Below, one piece after another: positions 41,686 to 49,399 of a stretch of DNA of 64,000 bases (its first letter is position 1; each line of letters begins with the position of its first letter). The DNA lies in NCBI RefSeq assembly GCF_965215655.1, contig NZ_OZ244111.1, positions 3,348,001 to 3,412,000 of the forward strand. The letters run 5' to 3'. The DNA is from Nioella sp965215655. GTDB taxonomy: Bacteria; Pseudomonadota; Alphaproteobacteria; Rhodobacterales; Rhodobacteraceae. The notes beneath the pieces are model-generated. The model worked only from the letters and a program-made list of their open reading frames with translations, searched no databases and was not told where the DNA came from. The translations under genes and the position numbers were made by a program.

Positions 41686-43029
41686 CTAAAGCAACGCGCC
41701 CTTGTCCAGACCGAGCTTGACGATCTTTTCATTCAGCGTGCGCCGCCCGATGCCGAGCGCCTCGGCGACCGCGTCCATACGGCCCTCATGCGCCTTGATG
41801 GCCTTGCCGATCAGCTCGCGTTCAAAGACGGCGACGGCCTCTCGCAGGGTGTCGGGCACGTCCTCCATCGCCTGATCGGACCGGATCGCCTCGGCCACCG
41901 ATCCGCGCCCGCGACGGGCGGCCAGAATACGGCGTTCGGCGGCGTTCCTGAGTTCACGGACATTGCCCGGCCAGTCATGGGCCAGCAGCGCGGCCATGTC
42001 GTCATGGGTCAGGTCGGGTTGGGCAACCTCGTAGACGCGGGCATATTGGGTCAGGAAATGGGTGAAGAGCAGGCTGATATCGTCACGGCGCGCGCGGAGC
42101 GGTGGCAGGGTCAGTACCATGGTGTTGAGGCGAAAGAGCAGGTCCTGACGGAGGCGGCCTTCCGTCACCGCCTGATCGGCGTCTACATTGGTGGCAGAGA
42201 TCACCCGCAGGTCGAGTTTGACGGGCGTTGTCGCACCAATGGGAGTCAGTTCCTTTTCCTCGATCACCCGCAGCAGCTTGGCCTGCACGGGCAAGGGACA
42301 GGCGGCGATTTCATCGAGGAACAGCGTGCCGCCATTCGCTGCCACCAGACGGCCCGTGGCCTCGCCCTTCACACCGAACATCTCGGCCTCGAACGTAGCC
42401 TCGGCGATGGCGGCGCAGTTGAGCGCCAGGAAGGGGGCGTCGGCGCGCGGGCCAAGGTCGTGCAGGGCGCGGGCGACGACCTCTTTTCCGGTTCCGGTCT
42501 CGCCCTGCAGCAGCACCGGAACGGCCGTGTCGGCAAGGTCCAGAACATCCTGCCGGACGCGGGTGATATCGCCGGTGCCGCCAAGCAGCACCCTGTCGAG
42601 GCCCGAGAGCCGCGCCAGCCTTTGTTTCAGCCGTTCGGTACCCTTGGCCATGCGATGCTGGTCCGCCGCGTGACGCAGGATCGACAGCAAGCGGCGTGGG
42701 TCATAGGGTTTTTCAACGAAGCTGTAGGCCCCGTTCTGGATCGCCTGCACCGCCATGGGAATATCGCCATGGGCCGAGATCAGCACCATGGGCGGCGTCG
42801 TGGCACGGTCGAGACTGTTCAGCAATTCCAGTCCGGACATGCCCGGCATGCGCACGTCCGACAGGATCACGTCCGGCATCAGCTTTGGCAGAAGCTCTGC
42901 CACCTGCGTGGCGCGGGAAAGCGCTTCGGTGCGCCAGCCGGCGGCCTCCAGCAGATCGACCAGAGAAGCGCGCATGGATTTGTCATCGTCCACGATGAGA
43001 ACCGAAAGCGCGGTGTCATGAGGGGTCAT
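41686..43029 (-). CDS. dctD: DctD-type response regulator lacking the GAFTGA loop
   Basis: A 447-residue NtrC/DctD-type activator. The receiver spans residues 8-120 with phospho-acceptor Asp58 (LSDVRMPG) and Lys107. The AAA+ domain has Walker A GETGTGKE at 176-183 and GGTLFLDEI (Walker B) at 233-241. A Fis-type helix-turn-helix lies near 415-445 (VAEALGIGRRTLNEKI). Between FG219 and GG233 only 13 residues remain (VKGEATGRLVAAN), where the GAFTGA motif and about ten residues are expected. GAFTGA contacts sigma-54, so this protein probably works with sigma-70, as Rhodobacter capsulatus NtrC does. It overlaps dctB by 4 bases. Confidence 0.9.
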   Translation of the reverse strand: MTPHDTALSVLIVDDDKSMRASLVDLLEAAGWRTEALSRATQVAELLPKLMPDVILSDVRMPGMSGLELLNSLDRATTPPMVLISAHGDIPMAVQAIQNGAYSFVEKPYDPRRLLSILRHAADQHRMAKGTERLKQRLARLSGLDRVLLGGTGDITRVRQDVLDLADTAVPVLLQGETGTGKEVVARALHDLGPRADAPFLALNCAAIAEATFEAEMFGVKGEATGRLVAANGGTLFLDEIAACPLPVQAKLLRVIEEKELTPIGATTPVKLDLRVISATNVDADQAVTEGRLRQDLLFRLNTMVLTLPPLRARRDDISLLFTHFLTQYARVYEVAQPDLTHDDMAALLAHDWPGNVRELRNAAERRILAARRGRGSVAEAIRSDQAMEDVPDTLREAVAVFERELIGKAIKAHEGRMDAVAEALGIGRRTLNEKIVKLGLDKGALL

Positions 43030-44750
43030 TCTGCGGCTTCCTCTGCGAGTTCGGCCAGCGGGATCTCCACGCGGAACAGTGCGCCGCCACCATCGCGGTT
43101 GCGGGCCGACATGGCCCCGTGATGTTCCTTCACGATCCCGGCTGAAATGGCGAGGCCAAGCCCCATGCCCTGCCCGGATTCGCGGCTGGTGACGAAGGGT
43201 TCCTGAAGCTCTGGCAGGCTGGACTGTCCCAAGCCATGGCCCCGGTCCGCAACCTCGAACCAGCCTGTGCCTGCATCCGCCCCCACCCGCACGGTCAGGT
43301 CGCGGGGGGCGCCATCCTCCATCGCGTCGATGGCATTGCGCAGGATGTTGACCATCACCTGTTCGATACGCAGCGCGTTGCCCTGAACCGTGACAGGGGC
43401 GGGCGCGATATCTTCTACAAGATTGATCTGCAACGCCTCGATATTCGGGGCAACCAGTTTCAGCGCCTCGCGCATGGCGTGGCCCAAATCGACAGGTTTC
43501 AGCGCATCCTCGCCGGGATTGGCAAAGAATTTGAGCTGCCGCGTGATGCCTTCCATCCGCTCCACCAGCCCTGTCAGGTGCGGGATCACCCGCGTACCGC
43601 CGCCCATTTCCGCGGCCGCAAGATGGTTGCGCATGGCGGTGATGGGCTGGCCCAGTTCGTGGGTGACCGAAGCCGCGAGCTGCCCAAGCGCCGCCAGCCG
43701 GCTGGCGCGGGCCAGTTCATCGCGGGTGCGCGACAGACGGCGTTCGGCGGCACGGCGGTCGTCGATCTCGACAGCCAGCAGATCATGGGCGCGGCGCAGT
43801 TCGGCTTCTTCCGCCTCCAGCGCCCGCAGCGCCGCCTGGGTCTGCGCGTTGCGGCGCATCAGGAAGACCAGCGCCATGCCGCCCGCGATAACCACGGCCA
43901 GAACCGTGGCCAGCCAGCTGCGGGTCGTCACCGGGTCAGTGCTGGCGAAATAGTGTAGCTGCCAGCCATGGGGCAGATCGTCAGTGGCAAGGTGGATCAC
44001 CTCCATCCCCGAGATCACCGCGCTGTCACCCTGCCCTTCTCGCCAATCCAAAGGGTCAAGCGGCTGGCCGGGGAATTGCCGGGTTTCGGCAATGGCCGCG
44101 CGCTGATCGGCATCGAGCGGCGTGAGCGTGCGGTAGCGCCAGTCCGGGTTGGAGGCGAGCAGCACCACCCCATCGGCATTGGTCAGCAACACCTGTTCCC
44201 CGCCCTCGCGCCAGCTGTTTTCCAGCCGCGTCAGGTCGATCTTGATGGCGATGACGCCCAGCGCCTCGCCCAGATCGGACACAACGGAATCGGCAATGAA
44301 ATAGCCCGGCAGCCCGGTGGTGGCGCCGATGCCGTAGAACCGGCCCTGCCCGCCTTCCAGCGCCTCCTGAAAATAGGGGCGGAAGGAATAGTTCTGGCCG
44401 ACGAAGCTGCTGGCGCTGCCCGCGTTTGACGCCGAAATCGTCAGCCCTTCGAAATCCATCAGGTAGATGGCGTCAAGGCCAGACTGGCTGGCGAAACTGG
44501 CCAGTCGCCCGTCAAGCGGGGCCGTGGGCCCGCCGCTGGCGGTTTCAATGACGAACGGATCGCGGGCGAGCACAAAGGTCAGGTGCGAGAACCGGTCAAG
44601 TTCCGCCACCACGGTGGAGCGGTAGAGCGACAGGCGGCCCTCGGCGCGCGTCACCTCCTCGGACCGGAAATAGCCCGATGACAGCACATAGGCCCCCGAC
44701 GCGAAGGCCAGGAACAGCAGCGAGAACACAATGGTGCGGGTGACGGTCAT
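43026..44750 (-). CDS. dctB: DctB-type sensor histidine kinase
   Basis: A 574-residue membrane sensor. A first membrane segment (residues ~5-25) is followed by a periplasmic double-PAS (Cache) domain to about residue 270 with the DctB-like SFRPYFQEAL and GRFYGIGATTGLPGYF, a second membrane segment (WLATVLAVVIAGGMALVFL, ~275-295), a coiled-coil helix, and the kinase: phospho-His364 in SVTHELGQPITAMRNHL, N-box NILRNAIDAM and G-box GQGMGLGLAIS. It would sense a periplasmic carboxylic acid and phosphorylate DctD, encoded in a 4-base overlap. It heads the dctBD-amidohydrolase operon. Confidence 0.92.
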   Translation of the reverse strand: MTVTRTIVFSLLFLAFASGAYVLSSGYFRSEEVTRAEGRLSLYRSTVVAELDRFSHLTFVLARDPFVIETASGGPTAPLDGRLASFASQSGLDAIYLMDFEGLTISASNAGSASSFVGQNYSFRPYFQEALEGGQGRFYGIGATTGLPGYFIADSVVSDLGEALGVIAIKIDLTRLENSWREGGEQVLLTNADGVVLLASNPDWRYRTLTPLDADQRAAIAETRQFPGQPLDPLDWREGQGDSAVISGMEVIHLATDDLPHGWQLHYFASTDPVTTRSWLATVLAVVIAGGMALVFLMRRNAQTQAALRALEAEEAELRRAHDLLAVEIDDRRAAERRLSRTRDELARASRLAALGQLAASVTHELGQPITAMRNHLAAAEMGGGTRVIPHLTGLVERMEGITRQLKFFANPGEDALKPVDLGHAMREALKLVAPNIEALQINLVEDIAPAPVTVQGNALRIEQVMVNILRNAIDAMEDGAPRDLTVRVGADAGTGWFEVADRGHGLGQSSLPELQEPFVTSRESGQGMGLGLAISAGIVKEHHGAMSARNRDGGGALFRVEIPLAELAEEAAE

Positions 44751-44816
44751 GCCCCTCCCCGGCTGGCGTCATCTGTGGACAGGCTTAGCCGATGGGGCCG
44801 GGATGTCAAAATACCT

Positions 44817-45110
44817 TCAACGCGGATCGGGCAAAGGCAAGCAGCCGGGAAGGCCCGCAGGCAGCACCCAGGGCGCGCCAGCGGCATAGAGGCGGCGGGC
44901 CATGTCTGGACTGTCGCTGACCAGTGTCACGGAGACGCCATTTGCGGCCACGACCGACACATCCGTTGGGAGCCTGGAAAGGAATCCGTCCGGCGGGAAC
45001 AGCACCACGGCCCCCGGCGCGGCATCGGAAAAGCGCATGACGAGGGTGAGGACCAGAAGCCAGCTGGCGACCAGCAGGGGCAGCACCAGAAGGAGCCGCC
45101 TAATAGTCAT
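44817..45110 (-). CDS. small membrane-anchored protein of unknown function
   Basis: A 97-residue protein with one N-terminal membrane segment (residues ~5-25, LLLVLPLLVASWLLVLTLVM) and a short soluble part (VVLFPPDGFLSRLP, VSDSPDMARRLYAAGAPWVLP). I do not recognise the family. ATG 45110 is used (GTG 45131 would lengthen the overlap); it overlaps the preceding gene by 11 bases. It is the last gene of the four-gene FAD-oxidase operon, so it is likely translated by coupling. Moderately sure it is real, from overlap and codon character. Confidence 0.65.
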   Translation of the reverse strand: MTIRRLLLVLPLLVASWLLVLTLVMRFSDAAPGAVVLFPPDGFLSRLPTDVSVVAANGVSVTLVSDSPDMARRLYAAGAPWVLPAGLPGCLPLPDPR

Positions 45111-46140
45111 GGATATGTTCCAGCGTGACACCGCGCGCCTCCAGCCCGCGCAGGGTCTCAGCCAGATCGGTGACGGGGATCAGCAAGAGGTGCCGGTAAT
45201 CGCCATAGCCCTGCCGGGGGAAACTGTGCAGCGCCTCTGCCATGGTCGCCTCGGCAGTAGTCACGGTCAGCAGGATGTCGTCATTGCCTGCGATCTCCAC
45301 GAAATCCGCGCCCGCCCCTGCCATCCGCGCCATCAGATGCGTGAGTTCCCGGTAGCGGGGCGTTTCCAGCTCCAGACCCTCGGGGCGTTCCGCGATGATG
45401 TCCACTTCCGGCAAGGGCTCGGGCAGGTCGGTGACGATCATCCTGAGCCGCAATTCGTCAAACCCGGTGCTGGCCACAGCCGCCGCGATGACCCTCGCAT
45501 AGGCCGCCTTGGCGCGAAATTCGAGGCCAAGCGCGAAACTGCGTTCCCGGTCGCGCAGGCTGTCGCCCGCATTGTCCCGCAGCGCCTGCGCGTCACCGGC
45601 GAAGTCCCACCGGTACCACGGCACCTGTTGCAGGAAGCGGGCGTAACGGCCCGCCTGATCGGCGGAAAGCTCATCCAGAGGTGCCCGCTCGGGTCCACGG
45701 AGCCACGTGAAAACGCGCCCCACGGATTCCTCATAGGCCGCTTTCAGCAGCAGTTCGGCAGTGAAGCTGACACCGATGACATGCACCATTTGCCGGGTCG
45801 GGCCATCGACCCCGCCATGGGCGGCGGAGGCTTCCGTCAGGGCACACAGCGACGACCAGTAGCCGGTGATCGCCTTCAGGAAGTTGAAATCATGCGGATC
45901 GCCCGTGCGGATGACCTCGGCGTAATCGTCATAAGCATGGACGATATGCCATTCCGGGTAGGTCATCAGGGTGCGGGATTCGGTGCGGTGATGTTCAGGC
46001 GGCAGGAGTGCCGTGTAGCCCGAGGCCACAGCCTGCCCCCGGCACATGGTTTCGACATAGGCGACTGGCGACAGCAGACCCAGAACCACCACGACCAGTG
46101 CGATGATCACCCGTTTCAGCCAGCGCCACAAAACCCGCAT
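45100..46140 (-). CDS. conserved membrane-anchored protein of unknown function
   Basis: A 346-residue protein with one N-terminal membrane segment (residues ~9-31) and a large soluble domain with distinctive blocks: LMTYPEWHIVHAYDDYAEVI (about residue 58), FLKAITGYWSSLC (~85), VIGVSFTAELLLKAAYEESVG (~121, first 20 shown elsewhere as SFTAELLLKAAYEE) and FVEIAGNDDILLTV (~288). I recall unnamed proteins with the same TYPEW and EIAGND blocks, without a known function. It starts 1 base into the preceding stop (TGATG) and is followed by a small membrane protein. Its constant company here is the FAD oxidase, so a shared membrane process is likely. Confidence 0.8.
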   Translation of the reverse strand: MRVLWRWLKRVIIALVVVVLGLLSPVAYVETMCRGQAVASGYTALLPPEHHRTESRTLMTYPEWHIVHAYDDYAEVIRTGDPHDFNFLKAITGYWSSLCALTEASAAHGGVDGPTRQMVHVIGVSFTAELLLKAAYEESVGRVFTWLRGPERAPLDELSADQAGRYARFLQQVPWYRWDFAGDAQALRDNAGDSLRDRERSFALGLEFRAKAAYARVIAAAVASTGFDELRLRMIVTDLPEPLPEVDIIAERPEGLELETPRYRELTHLMARMAGAGADFVEIAGNDDILLTVTTAEATMAEALHSFPRQGYGDYRHLLLIPVTDLAETLRGLEARGVTLEHIHDY

Positions 46141-46544
46141 CAGCCGCTCCCCAGCCTCAACCCCGACCAGAGCGCGAAGCCGCCAAGGGCAAGATGGGGC
46201 AGGTTGGCGAGGACGCGGGGCAAGGTGAAGTCCATGCCCAGCGATTCATTGGTAAAGATGCCGAGGTCCAGATAGCCCCAGCCGGTGAAGAACCCGAACA
46301 CCCCGTCGCCCAGATAGGCCGCGCCGAAGAGGATCAGGAAGGTCCGCGCCGCGCGGGACGAGATGAAGGCAGAGGCCAGCGCCCAGAGGGCCGAAACCAC
46401 ATGCAGGGAATCGTCAAAGATATCGAGCGCGAAGATCCCGAAGGCGAGCCCGTTTTCATCAGTGAGACCGGGAATGTAGTTCAGCGACGCCGCGATCATC
46501 AGCGCCACGAAATAGCCGATACAGATCTTTTGAAGGATGGTCAT
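46140..46544 (-). CDS. small four-helix membrane protein of unknown function
   Basis: A 134-residue protein with about four membrane segments (residues ~5-22, 47-63, 67-88, 112-128). The pattern SLHVVSALWALASAF, LGDGVFGFFTGWGYLD and ANLPHLALGGFALWSG suggests a DUF4383/DoxX-like small membrane protein, but the family is not certain. It overlaps the FAD oxidase gene by 4 bases (ATGA) and the next gene by 1 base. It probably forms a membrane complex or a site for quinone near the oxidase. Confidence 0.72.
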   Translation of the reverse strand: MTILQKICIGYFVALMIAASLNYIPGLTDENGLAFGIFALDIFDDSLHVVSALWALASAFISSRAARTFLILFGAAYLGDGVFGFFTGWGYLDLGIFTNESLGMDFTLPRVLANLPHLALGGFALWSGLRLGSG

Positions 46545-48028
46545 AGCGCCCCCAGATAGCTGTCCCAGAGATTGTTGCGGAAGATGAGACCCGGGTCGAG
46601 TTCCCGTTTCGCGGCTGCGAATTCCGGCGCACGCGGATAGGTCGCCACCAGTTGATCCACCGTCGGATGGGGCCGGTAAGGTAGGTAATAGCTCGCACCG
46701 AACTCGATCATCCGATCAATGAGATCACGGGTCATCCGGGCCATGTCGGCCTCGGCCCTTTCCGTCATTTCCTGGCTGAAGCTCATGACCGCGGCGATCC
46801 TGTCCACCGGCGCATAGGAGAGCCAACTTTCGTCATCGCGCGAAACATGGCGCAGGGTGACATTCAGAAACTCCTGATACGAGCCGGGGATCACGTCCCA
46901 ACAGGCGGTCAGGAAATCGTCGAACCGGTCGGGGGCAACGAAATATTCGTGCAGGATATCGGTGCGCGTCGGGTTGCGGTCGTCGAGCGTCTGAACGGGC
47001 TCGTTCATCAGGCTGTTGCGCGTCGCAGGCCCGTCGCCAAGGGCGGGGCCAACCACGGTTTCCGTCCACCAGCGCAGGCGTTTCATTGGCTCGTTCCCAA
47101 GCTGCCAGCGATAGATGTAGCTGGCGAGATGGGACATGATGCCGGAGCCTTCGGCGGCGGGCAGATCCGACTGGTCGGGATCGGGGCGGTAGCTGACCAA
47201 GAGCGCGTCTTCGAAGAACCGGTCACGATCCACGTTCAGGCGGCCATAGGCCATGGGTACCTCGCCCGAGCGGATTGCACCACCGAAGGCGGCGGGGAAA
47301 TCGCCCGCTTGCATGGTCTCGAAACTGGGGACCAGCCGTTGGTTCGGGACCATCTCGACCTCCATGTCGATGATCGCCCCGGTCAGGCCGTAACCGCCCA
47401 TGGTCATGCCGAAGAGGTCGGCATTCTCGGTCCGTGAACAGGTCACCAGATCGCCCGAGGGCAACACCATGCGGAAGCTGCGGACGGTCGATCCCATCGG
47501 GCCCCAGGGCACCGGCCAGCCATGGGCGTTGACGCAGAAGGTGGCGGCAATGCCGAAATCATGGTTCGACTGCATGACCTTGGGGGAAAAGCCAATGGGG
47601 TCGAGCGCCGCGATGATCTGCGACCAGCGGGCACCGGCATGGGTGCGATAGGTGCCGTTGGCCGTATCAGGCTCCACCATTCCATTGTCGAAGGTGATGG
47701 CATGGCCCTCACGCGGGATCGCCTGACCGCCCATGGAATGGCGCGCGGCGCCGATATTGACCGGGCGGCCCTCGGCGGCGGCCTCGCGGATCTCGGACCG
47801 GATCGCGGCAATCAACGCCTCGCCGGGGTCTTGCGACAGGGTGATATGGCGGTGAATCGGCGTCCTTGACAGGCCGCTTGCATCGTTCAGCACGCCCTCT
47901 CCCGGGGTCGGGTGGGTCAGCCAGACCCCATCCAGCACTGGCAGATGACTGCCGAAGCGGCGTGCGCCATACCATCCTGCGGCCCCACCTGCGCCAAGCA
48001 GCAAGGCCCGCCGTGAAATTGCACCCAT
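46541..48028 (-). CDS. VAO-type FAD-linked oxidase with Tat-like signal (aldonolactone oxidase-like)
   Basis: A 495-residue flavoprotein. The N terminus ISRRALLLGAGGAAGWYGARR looks like a twin-arginine signal. The FAD_binding_4 domain (about residues 70-240) includes GRPVNIGAARHSMGGQAI, where a histidine may bind FAD covalently, and NAHGWPVPWGPMGSTVRSFRMV; the C-terminal part ends with a RAPEFAAAKRELDPGLIFRNNLW tail typical of D-arabinono-1,4-lactone and gulonolactone oxidases. Start ATG 48028 follows GGGAGGAGACCC. It heads the four-gene operon and is divergent from the RpiR gene. Substrate unknown; a sugar, lactone or sterol-like compound is possible. Confidence 0.85.
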   Translation of the reverse strand: MGAISRRALLLGAGGAAGWYGARRFGSHLPVLDGVWLTHPTPGEGVLNDASGLSRTPIHRHITLSQDPGEALIAAIRSEIREAAAEGRPVNIGAARHSMGGQAIPREGHAITFDNGMVEPDTANGTYRTHAGARWSQIIAALDPIGFSPKVMQSNHDFGIAATFCVNAHGWPVPWGPMGSTVRSFRMVLPSGDLVTCSRTENADLFGMTMGGYGLTGAIIDMEVEMVPNQRLVPSFETMQAGDFPAAFGGAIRSGEVPMAYGRLNVDRDRFFEDALLVSYRPDPDQSDLPAAEGSGIMSHLASYIYRWQLGNEPMKRLRWWTETVVGPALGDGPATRNSLMNEPVQTLDDRNPTRTDILHEYFVAPDRFDDFLTACWDVIPGSYQEFLNVTLRHVSRDDESWLSYAPVDRIAAVMSFSQEMTERAEADMARMTRDLIDRMIEFGASYYLPYRPHPTVDQLVATYPRAPEFAAAKRELDPGLIFRNNLWDSYLGAL

Positions 48029-48186
48029 GGGTCTCCTCCCTATGATGCCAGTCCACAGCCCTCGGGCTGCGGCGTCACACACACATAGGTATCGCACAAC
48101 TGTCGCGCGAGTAAGGATAACCTGACCCGCGACCATGTCGGGCGTTTTCCCGAAGGGACGCGAGAAATCCCTTGATCGAGCGTGCA

Positions 48187-48204
48187 CTGCAATGGACATT
48201 GCAG
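48187..48204. promoter_or_regulatory. 18-bp palindrome, probable RpiR operator
   Basis: CTGCAATGGACATTGCAG has perfect 8-bp arms and a 2-base centre. It lies 46 bases upstream of the RpiR-family start in the 221-base divergent gap with the FAD-oxidase operon. It is a good candidate for the RpiR binding site. Confidence 0.65.
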
Positions 48205-48249
48205 GATGTTCCGGACCATTGCGGCAACCAAACGATCAGGAGGATCAGG

Positions 48250-49122
48250 ATGACATCGGATAGGGCACCGGCAGACTACGAAGACCTGATCCGGCTGATC
48301 CATGACCGCCATGGGCAGATGAGCAAGACCTATCAGAAGATCTCGCTCTACCTGACGCAGAACCCCAATGACGTGGCGGTACTGTCCGTGAACGCCATTG
48401 CGGAACATTGCGGCATTCATGCCTCCAGCTTCGTGCGCTTTGCGCAGTCGCTCGGCTATTCCGGCTTCAAGGAATTGCAGGCGTTGTTCCAGAAACGCCT
48501 GTCCACCGCAGCGCCGGGATTCGAAGCCCGGGTCAAGGCGCTGGATGCGGAACTGCTGGCCTCCGGGGACGGGTCCGACGCCACGTTCCTGCGCGATCTG
48601 GTGGTGCGGGATATCGCCTCGCTTCAGGATTTGGTGACCGCCATCGACCCCGCAGACCTGGCCCGCGCGGCAGAGTTGCTGCACATGGCGGATGTGATCT
48701 ACCTGGTGGGGCAGCTACGGTCCGCCCCGGTGGTGGAGCTGTTGCGCTATATCCTGACCATGCTGGGCAAACGCTGCATCCTGCTGGACAGCGGCGGCGG
48801 CCTGGCCACCCATGTCGGGCGCACCATGCGGCAAGGCGACGTTCTGCTGGCCGTGTCATTCCGGTTCTACGCCAACGAGGTGGTGAGCATCGTGGATGAG
48901 GCCGCCAAGACCGGGATTCCGGTTGTCGCCGTTTCGGACAGCACATTGAGCCCGCTGGCCAAATCCGCGAGCGTCCTGTTCCCGGTGCCCGAACACGACT
49001 ACAGCTTCTCCCGCTCGCTCGCCGCGCCCATGTGCCTGGCGCAGGCCCTGGCGCTGTCGGTCGCGGCACGGGTGCAGACGGATGACGCCGATCCACGCAT
49101 CCCGACCGTCACCGGACCGTGA
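48250..49122 (+). CDS. RpiR/MurR-family transcriptional regulator
   Basis: A 290-residue regulator: N-terminal HTH_6 (residues ~10-85; MSKTYQKISLYLTQNPNDVAVLSVNAIAEHCGIHASSFVRFAQSLG in part) and a C-terminal SIS domain (~125-270) with VIYLVGQLRSAPVVELL, LLAVSFRFYANEVVSIVDEA and VVAVSDSTLSPLAKSASVLF. ATG 48250 follows GGAGGATCAGG, ruling against an earlier in-frame start at 48172 that would include the palindrome. It is divergent from the FAD-oxidase operon and may control it; the effector is likely a phosphorylated sugar. The SIS part resembles the regulator fragment at the left edge. Confidence 0.9.
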   Translation: MTSDRAPADYEDLIRLIHDRHGQMSKTYQKISLYLTQNPNDVAVLSVNAIAEHCGIHASSFVRFAQSLGYSGFKELQALFQKRLSTAAPGFEARVKALDAELLASGDGSDATFLRDLVVRDIASLQDLVTAIDPADLARAAELLHMADVIYLVGQLRSAPVVELLRYILTMLGKRCILLDSGGGLATHVGRTMRQGDVLLAVSFRFYANEVVSIVDEAAKTGIPVVAVSDSTLSPLAKSASVLFPVPEHDYSFSRSLAAPMCLAQALALSVAARVQTDDADPRIPTVTGP

Positions 49123-49184
49123 ACGACATCACAACACAGGCAGATAATCCGCGCCTGAAGTTCTGATCTGGATATCGGGGAAGA

Positions 49185-49261
49185 TGGTGGCGGTGCAGGG
49201 ACTTGAACCCCGGACACGCGGATTATGATTCCGCTGCTCTAACCAACTGAGCTACACCGCC
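49185..49261 (-). tRNA. tRNA-Met (CAU), elongator type
   Basis: The minus strand folds as a full cloverleaf: acceptor GGCGGTG with CACCGCC, D-arm AGCTCAGTTGGTTAGAGC, anticodon stem GCGGA/TCCGC around loop ATCATAA (anticodon CAT), T-arm GGGGTTCAAGTCCC, and an encoded 3' CCA. The G1-C72 pair and lack of the three G-C pairs of initiator tRNA favour elongator tRNA-Met; tRNA-Ile(CAU) has a different acceptor. No integrase is near. Confidence 0.93.
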
Positions 49262-49399
49262 GAACGGGGGGCTAGGTATGACAGCCTCGGGATGGCGTCA
49301 AGCCAGAAAATCGCCCTTTTGGGGATACGGGGCGGAAACGCCCCTTCCCGTTCATCCACCCCCTTGCACGGGCGACGGAATGGCCGCAACGTCCCGATC

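Noticed and set aside
49185..49261. tRNA-Met as an integration site for a genomic island
   Set aside because: No integrase, att-like repeat of the tRNA 3' end or change of composition was seen next to it; the AT-rich orphan lies 3.8 kb away beyond hem genes.
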